Shown: positions 26,311 through 36,305, numbered from the stretch's first letter. The stretch: DNA of 64,000 bases from Nitrospira sp. UBA5698 (GCA_002420115.1 DIHK01000061.1:7566-71565); one strand, 5' to 3'. The notes: a model not told the origin generated them from the sequence alone. Program-made: numbers and translations.

Positions 26311-27606
26311 GTGATAAATCGACAAGTGTGGTGCGGTAGAGGTGTTGAGTTCAGATGTCTACTTCGGTTCGTAGTTGCGGCTGTGCTTATCTGGGGAGTA
26401 TTGCCCACGGTGTCAATTCATGCGGAGACCAATATTGCTCCCTGGGGTTCTGTGAGGGAGCGCTATGATAGCAATGTATACCGTAGGCCAAAGGATCTTC
26501 TCAGGGACGCACAGGGAAACGCTCCGCAGCTCCATGATTTCGTGACGGAGGTGATAGGCGGGCTAGATCTGCGGCATGATAGTCGAGATATTGAAGCGGA
26601 TCTGAAGGTGGGGGGAAGCTACACCGCGTATGTGGAGAATAGTAACTTGAACAATTATGGGGCCTTGCTGACTGGGACTGTTAACTTGAATCGATGGGTT
26701 GATCAGTATGTCAGAGGGGCAAAGCTGAACGTCACCCAGAACTTGGTATATACCCCTGAGCAATCATTTGGGAGATCGACACAGATTGATGACTTCGAGG
26801 GAGGTCTCGTAACATTTCGGCGGAGCAGGCTTCTGAACACCACGGCCTTCAATGGGAGCTACCCGCTGTCCCAAGACGTTGCTTTGGAAGGTGGGTACAT
26901 ATTCGGCCTTCGGCGGCAAACCCGTAGAACCGAAGGTGGGGAGGTAGCCGGCGCCACCTTCTTCAATACGATGACCCACACATGGTTTGGAGGGCCTCGG
27001 TATAACCTGACGCGAAACGACAGCGTTGCCGCCCTCTATCGCCAGACGTTCTATACTCAAGAGCGGGCCGAAGGCGGCAGGACTTTTAGCACCAATATCA
27101 TCACGCTTGAAGGTGACTATACGAAAGTGTTCCCAGAGTGGCGGTTCACTGTCCGGGGAGGCGTCTCGTTCGTCGAACCAGTCGGGAGGACTTTCCCGTC
27201 CGGCTCTCTTTTGGTTAGTACTAAACCGGAGCGAGATACTGTTCTCACTCTTGCCCTTGCACGGGAAGCCTTGCCATCCTTCTTTTTACAGGGGGGAGCG
27301 CGGATTTCCCATCGTGCGCAGGTGCGCATCAGGCATAGAGTTTATGAGCGGCTCAGCATCAGCGGTACTGGAGGGTATATACTTAGTGAATTTTTCCCAA
27401 ACACAGATTCTCAATTTCAGAGTATCGTTGGAGGATCGCGGCTCGAGTATATGTTGACGAGGAATATTATGGGCGAGATCTTTTACACCTACACACACTT
27501 TGACGTCGAGCGAACAGCGCTTGAGTACCAGGTATCGCGACATCAAGTGGGAGTAATGCTGACGGTATTCTTGGAATCATTAGGGGACTCGTTCGGAGTC
27601 GACTAA
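26311..27606 (+). CDS. Outer-membrane beta-barrel protein
   Basis: About 431 residues with a signal peptide (FVVAAVLIWGVLPTVSIHAET). Many alternating amphipathic strands with aromatic ends then form a barrel, for example LDLRHDSRDIEADLKVGGSY and the final YQVSRHQVGVMLTVFLE. The layout resembles the putative beta-barrel porins often encoded beside Wza-like genes in exopolysaccharide loci. GTG at 26311 has AAAGGAATT at good distance; ATG at 26269 is the alternative. A role in polysaccharide passage across the outer membrane is inferred from context. Confidence 0.8.
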   Translation: MINRQVWCGRGVEFRCLLRFVVAAVLIWGVLPTVSIHAETNIAPWGSVRERYDSNVYRRPKDLLRDAQGNAPQLHDFVTEVIGGLDLRHDSRDIEADLKVGGSYTAYVENSNLNNYGALLTGTVNLNRWVDQYVRGAKLNVTQNLVYTPEQSFGRSTQIDDFEGGLVTFRRSRLLNTTAFNGSYPLSQDVALEGGYIFGLRRQTRRTEGGEVAGATFFNTMTHTWFGGPRYNLTRNDSVAALYRQTFYTQERAEGGRTFSTNIITLEGDYTKVFPEWRFTVRGGVSFVEPVGRTFPSGSLLVSTKPERDTVLTLALAREALPSFFLQGGARISHRAQVRIRHRVYERLSISGTGGYILSEFFPNTDSQFQSIVGGSRLEYMLTRNIMGEIFYTYTHFDVERTALEYQVSRHQVGVMLTVFLESLGDSFGVD

Positions 27607-27881
27607 GATGAGTAAGGACCAGGCACAGATGGATATGACTCACGCAGCCATCGCGGGGTGAGAGGACATTGTCCATGACGCTGGTAAATACGTGAGTTCC
27701 GCTTCCCCTCCTTGAGGAAATATTTCATGACTGGTCGCGCATGGTCTGAGGATGTAGTACTAGTCCAGATTACGCCTCCCCGAGAGGTCGAGATCACTCT
27801 TCATAAGCGGTGACGGTCCTACTTAGTCTGGACCATGGGCTGAATGGGGAATTGCCCATTTCAAAGCGAAGATAAAGGCTA

Positions 27882-28610
27882 ATGCGTTCTCTCGAAAATC
27901 ATGTTGCCGTTGTGACGGGGGCGAGTCAAGGGATTGGGCGAGCGATCGCACTTGGTCTTGCTGCGAAGCGAGCCTCATTAGTGTTGATTGCTAGAAATAG
28001 TACAGCTCTGCACGGGGTGGCAGAATGTGCACGTAACTCGTCGGCAGATGTCGTGCTTCACGCTGTCGATCTGGCAGCAGATGGGGCGATCACGGACATA
28101 AGGGAGAGTCTTAGTAGTCAATGGGATGGTCTCGATGTGTTAATCCATTGTGCGGGAGCCTTTTCAAGTGGAGATCTTCAAACCGCTTCAGTCGAGGAAC
28201 TTGATAGATTGTATCGAGCCAATGTGCGCATGCCATATCTGTTGACCCAATCGCTCTTGCCCATGCTCAAAAGAAGGAAGGGGCAGATTGTTTTTGTGAA
28301 TTCGAGTCAGGGGCTTCAAGCGCGTGCGCAGGTTGGTCAGTATGCTGCCACACAGCACGCCCTGAAAGCCATAGCGGATAGTCTTCGAGATGAAGTCAAT
28401 GCGGAAGGGATTCGCGTACTGAGTGTCTATCCAGGGCGGACGGCCACCCCGCGCATGGAGGCTATTATCAGGATGGAGGGGAGGGAGTACAAGCCGGAGC
28501 TTCTCCTGCAGCCTGAAGATGTTGCGGAGGTTGTCATTAACGCTTTAGTGATGCCGTCAACAGCAGAGATAACTAATATTAGTCTACGCCCACTTGTGAA
28601 ATCGTACTGA
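27882..28610 (+). CDS. Short-chain dehydrogenase-like protein lacking the catalytic Lys
   Basis: A classical SDR of 242 residues. The cofactor motif VTGASQGIGRAIALG is at 11-26, HCAGAF near 89, the catalytic Ser in VNSSQGL near 142 and Tyr154 in GQYAATQHALKA. The residue four after Tyr154, normally Lys, is Gln158 (codon CAG, 28353-28355). That lysine lowers the Tyr pKa and holds the nicotinamide ribose, so activity may be lost or altered. One A-to-C change from AAG would explain it. It lies between the export genes and the ABC transporter. The substrate is unknown. Confidence 0.88.
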   Translation: MRSLENHVAVVTGASQGIGRAIALGLAAKRASLVLIARNSTALHGVAECARNSSADVVLHAVDLAADGAITDIRESLSSQWDGLDVLIHCAGAFSSGDLQTASVEELDRLYRANVRMPYLLTQSLLPMLKRRKGQIVFVNSSQGLQARAQVGQYAATQHALKAIADSLRDEVNAEGIRVLSVYPGRTATPRMEAIIRMEGREYKPELLLQPEDVAEVVINALVMPSTAEITNISLRPLVKSY

Positions 28611-28861
28611 GTCGTTGGAAGGCGAACAAACATTTTGACGATGCACAGGTTCAGCTAAAAGGAGGAAAGCTTTTGACAAAGCGCTAGCCGTTTCCCAATT
28701 GGCTGTGTAGCGTTTTCTGGAAAAGGCCACCAGTTGGTGATCTTTGCCTAAAGTGGAAAGCTATGGGTGGGTGCTAATGATTGACATCTCAGGAATACGG
28801 CTAAGCTACCTAGCTAACTGTCTCTGGTTGGACAGGATGTCTCGTTGGATTTAGGGGATCT

Positions 28862-29692
28862 ATGGAACAGAATGTTCAGGTAATTCGGATCGAACGATCT
28901 CGGGGGTGGGTAGCGCTTCAGCTAAAAGAGTTGTGGGCCTATCGTGAGCTGCTCTACTTCTTGGTCTGGCGTGATGTGAAGGTCCGCTACAAGCAGACCG
29001 CACTGGGCGTGTCATGGGCCATTATCCAGCCAGTTTTTACAATGGTCGTCTTCAGCCTTTTCTTTGGACGGTTAGCTAAGATGCCTTCCGATGGAATCCC
29101 TTATCCGCTTTTCAGTTATGCGGCCTTGGTCCCCTGGACATTCTTTTCGCATGGGTTGACGCTGGCATCCAACAGCTTAGTCGGAAGTGCGAATCTGATC
29201 AAGAAGGTCTATTTCCCAAGACTGGCGATCCCAATTGCCTCCGTGACTTCTGGAGTCATCGATTTTGTCATTGCCTTTATCGTACTGCTCGGCATGATGA
29301 TTTATTATGGTGTTGCTCCCACGGTCAATGTGGTTTGGCTTCCTTGTTTGCTTTTGATCACATTCATAACTTCGCTCGGTGTCTCTCTTTGGCTTTCTGC
29401 CTTAAATGTCCAATTTCGAGACGTACGATACATGATCCCTTTTCTGACGCAGCTCTGGCTTTTTGCAACCCCTATCGCCTATCCGAGCAGTCTGTTGTCC
29501 GAACCTTGGCGGACCCTCTATAGCCTTAATCCAATGGTTGGCGTGGTCGAGGGATTCCGTTGGGCCTTACTCGGGACGGAGACCGCCCCAGGGCCGATTT
29601 TGATAGTTTCCTCCCTGGCAGCTCTCGCACTCCTGGTGGGCGGGGCATTCTACTTCCGCCGGTTAGAGAAGACTTTTGCGGATGTCGTTTGA
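28862..29692 (+). CDS. wzm: ABC-2 type polysaccharide export permease (Wzm-like)
   Basis: The 276-residue membrane protein has the RELLYFLVWRDVKVRYKQT leader, cytosolic and amphipathic, that is typical of Wzm/TagG/KpsM-type exporters. Six hydrophobic segments follow (QPVFTMVVFSLFFG and LLITFITSLGVSLWL are examples). ALGVSWAIIQP is a strong family signature. It pairs with the ATPase encoded 42 bases later. The pair would export a lipid-linked polysaccharide through the inner membrane. Confidence 0.94.
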   Translation: MEQNVQVIRIERSRGWVALQLKELWAYRELLYFLVWRDVKVRYKQTALGVSWAIIQPVFTMVVFSLFFGRLAKMPSDGIPYPLFSYAALVPWTFFSHGLTLASNSLVGSANLIKKVYFPRLAIPIASVTSGVIDFVIAFIVLLGMMIYYGVAPTVNVVWLPCLLLITFITSLGVSLWLSALNVQFRDVRYMIPFLTQLWLFATPIAYPSSLLSEPWRTLYSLNPMVGVVEGFRWALLGTETAPGPILIVSSLAALALLVGGAFYFRRLEKTFADVV

Positions 29693-29734
29693 TGGAAGGC
29701 TCCGCTTGTAGCTCTTAGTACTCCACGAGGAATC

Positions 29735-31003
29735 ATGGGTGATATCGCAATACGAGTCCAAGGAATCAGTAAACAATATCGTATCGGGAAAAAAGAACGA
29801 TATAAAACGCTGCGGGATACGCTGGCTTCAACGGTTACTGTCCCATTTCAAAGGGCAGGGAGGTTGTTGCGTGGAGAAGGCTTGGAGACTGCTGAACGAG
29901 ATGAAATGATCTGGGCCTTGAAAGACATTTCTGTTGAGCTGCGACGTGGTGAAGCCATTGGCGTTATCGGGGCTAACGGGTCTGGTAAAAGCACATTCCT
30001 AAAGATCCTTTCTCGGATAACGGAGCCTACAACGGGTTTTGCCGACATCTATGGACGTGTCGGCTCACTGTTGGAAGTGGGGACAGGGTTTCATCCTGAG
30101 TTAACAGGGAGGGAAAATACCTATCTCAATGGGGCGATCCTCGGGATGAGGCGTGACGAGATCGATAGAAAATTTGATGAAATCGTTGCCTTTTCAGAAG
30201 TTGAGCGGTTTATTGATACCCCAGTCAAGCATTACTCCAGTGGAATGTATCTTCGATTGGCCTTTGCCGTTGCGGCACATCTGGAACCGGAAATTCTGTT
30301 GGTCGATGAGGTTTTAGCGGTGGGGGATGCGGGATTTCAAAAAAAGTGCCTTGGCAAGATGGGATCCGTGACCAAGGAGGGCCGGACGGTCTTGCTGGTC
30401 AGTCACAATATGGGAGCCATCGCACAGCTCTGTGAAAGGACCGTACACCTCGAGCAAGGTAGACTGAAATGCGTTGGACCTTCTGCCGAGGTGGTCAGCG
30501 CCTATTTGTCTTCATCAGTCGGCGCTGATGTTAAGTCGATCTGGTTTAACGATTCGTCCAAGCCAAATCATGCGGAGGTGAGATTCATCTCAGCACGGTT
30601 GTTGTCGGTCGACGAACAACCTCTATCCGTTGTGCGTTTTGACAGCGCGTTTTTCGTCGAGATCGCGTATGCCGTTTCGGTTCCGATACGAGATCTGTCT
30701 ATTTCGTATAAAGTGCATGATACTCAGGGGAATCTTGTGTTCGAGGCGATGGATACGGACATGCCTGAATGGAAAGGACGTGTCAGGGGGCCTGGGCAGT
30801 ATCGATCCATTTGCGAAGTTCTTCCGTCGTTTCTCAAGCCGGGTCGATACCATATTTCCCTCTGTTCTTTTATTGAGCACGTAAAGATAATTGAAAAGCA
30901 GGAAAGTATCCTGTCGTTTGATGTGTCGGAGGTCGGCTATCCGTTGAACCCGGGCCGATTGGGAATTGTCTCGCCGGTGTTGCAATGGAAGGTCATCGAA
31001 TGA
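29735..31003 (+). CDS. wzt: Polysaccharide ABC transporter ATPase with Wzt C-terminal domain
   Basis: Residues 1-240 are an ABC ATPase with Walker A GANGSGKST, signature YSSGMYLRLAFAVA and Walker B ILLVDEVLAVGD. ELTGRENTYLNGAILG is typical of the Wzt/TagH branch. The remaining 180 residues form an Ig-like Wzt C-terminal domain. In O9a-type systems this domain recognises the modified non-reducing end of the polymer, so the exported glycan may carry a terminal cap. GAGGAA precedes the ATG, and the stop overlaps the next glycosyltransferase (ATGA). Confidence 0.95.
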   Translation: MGDIAIRVQGISKQYRIGKKERYKTLRDTLASTVTVPFQRAGRLLRGEGLETAERDEMIWALKDISVELRRGEAIGVIGANGSGKSTFLKILSRITEPTTGFADIYGRVGSLLEVGTGFHPELTGRENTYLNGAILGMRRDEIDRKFDEIVAFSEVERFIDTPVKHYSSGMYLRLAFAVAAHLEPEILLVDEVLAVGDAGFQKKCLGKMGSVTKEGRTVLLVSHNMGAIAQLCERTVHLEQGRLKCVGPSAEVVSAYLSSSVGADVKSIWFNDSSKPNHAEVRFISARLLSVDEQPLSVVRFDSAFFVEIAYAVSVPIRDLSISYKVHDTQGNLVFEAMDTDMPEWKGRVRGPGQYRSICEVLPSFLKPGRYHISLCSFIEHVKIIEKQESILSFDVSEVGYPLNPGRLGIVSPVLQWKVIE

Positions 31004-31875
31004 AACTGAGCGTCATCATTCCGTGTTTTAACGCTGCTGAAAGCATTGCGACGCAACTCGACGCCCTAGCCAATCAGCGTTGGTCTGAGCCGTGGGAGGT
31101 TATTGTTTCAGACAATGGATCGACAGATGATTCAATGGACATCGTCAAAAAATATGAGAGCCGTTTGCCTCATCTTCGCGTTGTGGACGCATCTGAAAGG
31201 CGTGGGAGGGGATACGCCAGAAATGTGGCAGCAAAAGTCGCGCAAGGTGAATCGCTCGCTTTCTGTGATGCAGATGACGAGGTTGCTCCCGGGTGGGTAG
31301 CCACGATGGGAGAGGCTGTGGTCAAATACGATTTTGTTGCGTGCAGTATCGATGTGTATAAACTCAGTCCGCTGTGGATTGCCAAGATACGAAAGCACTC
31401 CCAAACATCAGGACTGCAGACAAGAGGAGCGCCGCCTTCTCTTTCACACGCCGGCGGTGGGACCCTCGCTGTCAAACGCTACCTTCATGACAAGGTTGGT
31501 GGGTTTGATGAGTCATTCGTACGTCATCAAGATACAGAGTATTGTTGGAAAATTCAGTTAGCGGGGGCAAAGCTACGGTTTGTTCCAGAAGCGGTGGTGC
31601 ATGTGCGTTTGAGAGATACCTTGATGGAAAATTATCGTCAGGCGTTCGGGTGGGGAGAATACCGGGTTCTTCTGTATAAGAAATATATGCATTTGGGTAT
31701 GCCGAAACGTACCTTGAGAGAGGGAATTATCTCGTTGATGGGGCTTGTTCTAGCCTTTGTTAAAGGTGTTCCGAAGATTCAAGGTAAGAGCGACTTTGTT
31801 CGTTGGTCTTGGGCATTTGGAGAAGAACTCGGATGGTTGAAGGGTAGTATTAAATACGGAAAATTTCGGGGGTAA
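31000..31875 (+). CDS. Family 2 glycosyltransferase
   Basis: GT-A fold inverting glycosyltransferase of 291 residues. It starts LSVIIPCFNAAESI, has SDNGSTDDS near 34 and the metal-binding FCDADDEV near 94. The acceptor-side part has GGFDESFVRHQDTEYCWK near 165. ATG at 31000 overlaps the wzt stop; an ATG five codons earlier is less likely. Translational coupling suggests it acts on the polymer handled by the Wzm/Wzt pair. Confidence 0.92.
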   Translation: MKLSVIIPCFNAAESIATQLDALANQRWSEPWEVIVSDNGSTDDSMDIVKKYESRLPHLRVVDASERRGRGYARNVAAKVAQGESLAFCDADDEVAPGWVATMGEAVVKYDFVACSIDVYKLSPLWIAKIRKHSQTSGLQTRGAPPSLSHAGGGTLAVKRYLHDKVGGFDESFVRHQDTEYCWKIQLAGAKLRFVPEAVVHVRLRDTLMENYRQAFGWGEYRVLLYKKYMHLGMPKRTLREGIISLMGLVLAFVKGVPKIQGKSDFVRWSWAFGEELGWLKGSIKYGKFRG

Positions 31876-32016
31876 AAGAGAGTGTTGGATGGTTGTAGCT
31901 TGCTAAGCGTATCTGTTGTTTTCATGGTCGCGTTCGTTTGGAGTGTTTGAAGCAAAAGAAGACATTGGAGAGCGAGGGCAGGAGTCCTCAGGTAATCGAT
32001 CTCGGTCACTATAGTT

Positions 32017-32790
32017 ATGCGCTCTTTGATTGGAAGGATATATAGGACGCTGAGGCTTGTTCCTCTTGCAGCCGTTGGAACAATTACGAGTGTTTCCACT
32101 TCGAGCCCGGTGGTGGCCCTCACCTTCGACGATGGACCGGATCCAGTCTTCACGCCTCGACTCCTCGATGTTTTGAAAAAACACCGTACGAAGGCAACAT
32201 TTTTCATGGTCGGGAAGGCGGCCGAGCGGCATCCTGATATTGTAAGGGAGGTTGCTGTTGCCGGACATACGATCGGCAATCACTCGTGGGATCATCCATC
32301 TTTCCCAATGATCACAGGGCGCGAGCGTCGGGAGCAGATACAGGCGTGCGAAAAGGCTATTGCCCCGTATGGAGTAAAACTGTTTCGCCCCCCCTATGGA
32401 GATCAAAGCCTGCGGTCTCGTCTTGAGGCTTCGTGGCTTGGATATCAGGTCATCATGTACAGTGTAACTGCTGTGGACTGGCTCGATCATGACGCGGATT
32501 GGATGAAAAGCCGTATTATGAATCGAATTGCAAACGGCAGTATCATCCTCTTCCATGATTCGCTCTTCCAGTATAGAGAGAGTCGGTATGCTAATAGAGA
32601 GCCGATGTTAGACGCACTAGATATGCTTCTGGAAGAACTTGGAGAGCGGTATACCTTCGTCACTATTCCGGAGTTGATGAGACAAGGGCGACCCCAGATG
32701 GCCTACTGGGTCAAGACAACCGACATTAATATTTTGAATGAACGCAGCGGACCTTATGGTGGACCGCCGCGATATGCAAAAGTTCAATAG
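32017..32790 (+). CDS. Polysaccharide deacetylase (CE4 / NodB)
   Basis: CE4 domain with the catalytic and metal motifs LTFDDGPDP (near residue 35), HSWDHPS with the His-x3-His pair (near 88) and RPPYGDQ (near 125). DSLFQYRESR is an unusual later loop, followed by LDMLLEELGERYTFVTIPEL. The 257-residue protein has a short hydrophobic N-terminus (LVPLAAVGTITSV) but no clear cleavage site, so it may be membrane-tethered or cytosolic. It would remove acetyl groups from GlcNAc-type residues of the polymer or its precursor. Confidence 0.92.
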   Translation: MRSLIGRIYRTLRLVPLAAVGTITSVSTSSPVVALTFDDGPDPVFTPRLLDVLKKHRTKATFFMVGKAAERHPDIVREVAVAGHTIGNHSWDHPSFPMITGRERREQIQACEKAIAPYGVKLFRPPYGDQSLRSRLEASWLGYQVIMYSVTAVDWLDHDADWMKSRIMNRIANGSIILFHDSLFQYRESRYANREPMLDALDMLLEELGERYTFVTIPELMRQGRPQMAYWVKTTDINILNERSGPYGGPPRYAKVQ

Positions 32791-33059
32791 TAGAAAGAAA
32801 TGGATCTTGAGGTGTGACGGTCCTATCCAACAGAATCAGTCAGCCTGGATTTTAGTCTATCTGCCAGCGTGCATTTCCCTGAAAGCCAATAGTTTGAGAA
32901 ATCAGTATGTTTGAGGAGTTCGGCGGTCTCGTGTGAAAAGAATGAATTAATGGGGCGGCCTGAGTTTGCTGAAACATAAAACAGATTTCTGTCTGTAAAT
33001 CATTGCAGCTTCTCCGTTTGAGGGCTTCCTCCAACAACTTGAAAAAGCGAAATAGGAAT

Positions 33060-34901
33060 ATGTGTGGTATAGCCGGGGAGCTAAGATTTAGGTCGAAGCA
33101 GGTATCAAGCGCAGACTGGGACAAAGTCGCTTCTCTGATGTCCCGCCGTGGTCCAGATGATAAGGGGATATGGTCTGATGATGGATACTGTACTTTGGTA
33201 TTTCGCAGATTAGCGATCATTGATTTGAGTCCACGAGGCCATCAGCCCATGACGGTCGGGAATGGACGATATACCCTGGTGTTTAACGGCGAGGTCTATA
33301 ATTTTATGGACCTGCGGAAACAGTTGGAGCATCGCGGGGTGACATTCCGATCAAGCAGCGATAGCGAAGTTGTACTCTACGCATTAATAGAGTGGGGTAC
33401 TGAGGCGTTAGCCAGATTCAATGGGATGTTTGCGTTGGGTTTGTATGACAGTGTTGAGAAGAAGCTACTTCTGGCGCGTGACCATGCGGGAATGAAGCCG
33501 CTCTATTACTTGTTGTGTAATGATGGGATAGTCTTCGGTTCCCAGTATGATCAGTTACTGGCGCATCCTTGGAGTGCTGATTTTAAGGTTTCTGATGAAG
33601 CCTTAGGACTCTATCTGCGGTTGGGTTATATTCCCGCTCCTTGGGCGCTGAAAGAAAACACCCACCTGCTTGAACCGGGTATGTGGCTAGAAGTTTCTGC
33701 GGAGGGACATTGCAGACGGGGTCATTTTTATATGTTCCCGCAGTATGCCGAACCGTCGTTGAAGGGGGAAGAAGCTCTAGAGGCAGTGGACGAGGCCATC
33801 ACAGCGGCTGTCAAACGACATTTGATTAGCGATGTTCCGGTGGGGGCATTTTTATCCGGTGGTATCGACTCGCCTTTGGTAGTGGCGAAGATGAGGTCGG
33901 CCAGTTCGAACGTCATAGAGACTTTTACGATAGGAACCGGTGAAAAGCTTACAGACGAAACTGCGGATGCACGGGCATATGCGAGAGAAATTGGCGTAGA
34001 GCATACGGTCGGTTATATCTCTCGTGATCAGGTGCTTGATTTGACCGCAGATGTCATTGATGCCTGTGGGGAACCGTTTGGTGACTATTCGGTTTTCCCG
34101 ACCTTGATGGTTTCAAGATTGGCCAGACGTGAGCATAAGGTGGTGTTGTCAGGTGATGGTGGGGACGAATTGTTCTGGGGCTACCCCAGTCGATTTGGAA
34201 GACTTATTCAACTGACCCAGGATCTCAGGAGTCCATTTTGGTTGAGAAGATTGCGATGGGGTATGAAACGAGTACTCTCAAGGGTCAATGACAGGTGCTT
34301 GTTGATGGATTCAATAGGCAACGGCCATCGTGTAATGCATACCCGGTTCCCCGAAGCGCTCCTGAAAAAACTATTTCCCTCGTTACCTGCCTGGCCGTCA
34401 GGGTGCAATGCGTATGCTTATGGGGGGCGTGATCCCGATCAAATTGCTCAGGTGTCACGGTGGCATGAGCTTGTCTATCATCTCACTATGGTGCTGATGA
34501 AGGTTGACCGAGCCAGCATGTACAATTCCCTAGAGGTTCGTGTTCCTTTTCTCGACAGGCAAGTCGTTGATGTGGCATCAAAGATCGACTGGCATGATTG
34601 CCTGCATGTGGGGCAGAAACTGGGAAAACTACCGTTACGGTATACATTGGCGCGGATGGTAAAATATAAGACATTGGGGAAGCGAGGGTTCGAGGTGCCG
34701 ATGGCGGCATGGCTCAGGACATCTTTGAAAGAGATGTTTGAGGAACATGTCTTGAAACGGACGGATATCCTAGGGCTTGAGATCAACAGAAGAGCCTTGC
34801 TCAAAGTGTTTGATAGCCATGTTAATGGGCGGTGTAACTACGCACGGGGACTCTGGCCGCTACTAAGTCTGGCCTTATGGGCAAAGCGATACTCCGTATA
34901 G
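33060..34901 (+). CDS. asnB: Asparagine synthase (glutamine-hydrolysing) family protein, copy 1
   Basis: The start at 33060 gives MCGIAGELRF, so Cys becomes the N-terminal nucleophile of the class II glutaminase domain; an upstream in-frame start at 33003 would destroy this. RRGPDDKGIW and FNGEVYNF support that domain. The synthetase domain has the PP-loop FLSGGIDSP near 262 and SGDGGDELFWGY near 363. The length is 613. In polysaccharide loci such proteins often amidate uronic acids or similar sugars instead of making free asparagine, which I infer here from context. Confidence 0.93.
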   Translation: MCGIAGELRFRSKQVSSADWDKVASLMSRRGPDDKGIWSDDGYCTLVFRRLAIIDLSPRGHQPMTVGNGRYTLVFNGEVYNFMDLRKQLEHRGVTFRSSSDSEVVLYALIEWGTEALARFNGMFALGLYDSVEKKLLLARDHAGMKPLYYLLCNDGIVFGSQYDQLLAHPWSADFKVSDEALGLYLRLGYIPAPWALKENTHLLEPGMWLEVSAEGHCRRGHFYMFPQYAEPSLKGEEALEAVDEAITAAVKRHLISDVPVGAFLSGGIDSPLVVAKMRSASSNVIETFTIGTGEKLTDETADARAYAREIGVEHTVGYISRDQVLDLTADVIDACGEPFGDYSVFPTLMVSRLARREHKVVLSGDGGDELFWGYPSRFGRLIQLTQDLRSPFWLRRLRWGMKRVLSRVNDRCLLMDSIGNGHRVMHTRFPEALLKKLFPSLPAWPSGCNAYAYGGRDPDQIAQVSRWHELVYHLTMVLMKVDRASMYNSLEVRVPFLDRQVVDVASKIDWHDCLHVGQKLGKLPLRYTLARMVKYKTLGKRGFEVPMAAWLRTSLKEMFEEHVLKRTDILGLEINRRALLKVFDSHVNGRCNYARGLWPLLSLALWAKRYSV

Positions 34902-35123
34902 TCCTAGGTGGGAATGACCAGCGGGAGGATTCAGCACCAGGTTTGACTCCAATGGGGGGCGGAATGGCATAGCATAGACCATTCCTCGCTGTCCTCGCGG
35001 AGTCTCTGATGGGTTGACGAAAACACCCAACCAACCATGGCCCTGAGTTCATGACTAGAACCTATCAAATTGATCCACCTGAATATAGGAGCAGGCCTCC
35101 GTATTTTTTTAACTTGGATATTA

Positions 35124-35141
35124 CCCGTAGCTCCCTACGGG
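35124..35141. repeat. REP-like palindrome A
   Basis: CCCGTAG-CTCC-CTACGGG is a perfect 7-bp stem with a four-base loop, preceded by TTA and followed by GTTCTCC. Similar in design to palindrome B 64 bases downstream. No U-run follows, so it is not a typical terminator. Confidence 0.55.
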
Positions 35142-35187
35142 GTTCTCCTCTGTTTCCGAGAAGTCTTAGAAACTGAGTTCTATGATA

Positions 35188-35207
35188 CCCCGCAGCTTGC
35201 TGCGGGG
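35188..35207. repeat. REP-like palindrome B
   Basis: CCCCGCAGC-TT-GCTGCGGGG is a perfect 9-bp inverted repeat, followed by AGCTTCATTC. Together with palindrome A it suggests a REP-type pair of the kind moved by REP-associated tyrosine transposases, though no such gene is in the window. Confidence 0.6.
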
Positions 35208-35375
35208 AGCTTCATTCTGAGGACGTTCCCACGAAGACGCGTATGATGCGTAACCCAAGTCCCATCAAAAATCGATTTCGAGATAGATTTTAGTTACAGT
35301 GGACTACTGGGTAGGGGTAATTGAGTGGTAAGGAAACCGCAGGGTAAGAGATAGTTCTTCATCGAAAAGATCAAA

Positions 35376-36305
35376 ATGCTACATTCTGTACCTCCCGTAG
35401 TCTCCATAGGCATCCCGACTTATAACAGAGCAAACAGTTATCTGAAATATGCGCTGGGATGCGCCGTGCGTCAGACATTCCAGGACATTGAGATTATTGT
35501 TTCCGACAATTGTTCTCCGGACAATACTGAATCGATCGTGAAGGAATTTGGGGACCCTCGAATCAGATACTATAGACAAAAAGAAAATATCGGTCCGGTG
35601 AACAACCGGAATTTTTGCCTGGAGCAAGCTCTCGGGAAGTACTTCGTCCTGCTCTTGGATGATGACTTGATTGACGATGACTTTGTTGCCACCTGTATGG
35701 ATGCAGTGAAAAATAATGACCCCGGTGTCATTCTCACTGGAGTGCGTGAAATTGATTCGAACGGGAATGTCTTGTCCGCTTCTCACAATACGGTTGGCGG
35801 ATGCACAACGGCAGATTTCATCCTAGGATGGTTTAATCGCAAACTGCCTTTGTATCTGTGCAGTACCGTATTCAATACCGAGAGATTGAAACAGCTTGGG
35901 GGGATACGTTCCAAGGCGAATAAATACGATGACGTCGTGGCATACGTTCAACTTGCTGCGAAATACGGCAGAGTCGACGTTTTCGACGTAAAAGCCAGTT
36001 TCCGAAGGCATAGCAGTAATATCGGAGATGATGCTCACTACTCTGAGTGGTGTGAAGACAGTCTTTATCTGTTGGATGTGATGTGTGATGTGGTGCCGGA
36101 GCATGCGACCGAAATAAGAGAAAGGGGAATGTCATACTTTTGCAATAGAAATTACAATCGGGTTGCGGGAATACGGTCTCCCATAAAGCGGGTGCATGCC
36201 TATCTTACAGTTTATCGAGTTTTTAACCGCAGTTGTTCTCCGGTACAGTTCGTATGCATGAGAAATATTTCCCGCATCAGGAGATTCTTGAAAAGAAAAT
36301 CATAA
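35376..36305 (+). CDS. Family 2 glycosyltransferase
   Basis: GT-A glycosyltransferase of 309 residues. VSIGIPTYNRANSYL at the start, SDNCSPDNT near 48, and the metal-binding LLLDDDLIDDDF near 93 are diagnostic. The C-terminal third is rich in Arg/Lys and ends RRFLKRKS, possibly a membrane-association patch. The upstream ribosome site is weak. It begins the second half of the locus after the REP-like hairpins. Confidence 0.9.
   Translation: MLHSVPPVVSIGIPTYNRANSYLKYALGCAVRQTFQDIEIIVSDNCSPDNTESIVKEFGDPRIRYYRQKENIGPVNNRNFCLEQALGKYFVLLLDDDLIDDDFVATCMDAVKNNDPGVILTGVREIDSNGNVLSASHNTVGGCTTADFILGWFNRKLPLYLCSTVFNTERLKQLGGIRSKANKYDDVVAYVQLAAKYGRVDVFDVKASFRRHSSNIGDDAHYSEWCEDSLYLLDVMCDVVPEHATEIRERGMSYFCNRNYNRVAGIRSPIKRVHAYLTVYRVFNRSCSPVQFVCMRNISRIRRFLKRKS

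Larger units (their letters stand above)
34902..35375. other. 474-base gene-free region with two REP-like hairpins
   Basis: No gene is visible between asnB and the next glycosyltransferase. The region contains two similar GC-rich palindromes, annotated separately, in otherwise unremarkable sequence. It may mark a recombination boundary between two parts of the locus. Confidence 0.5.
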
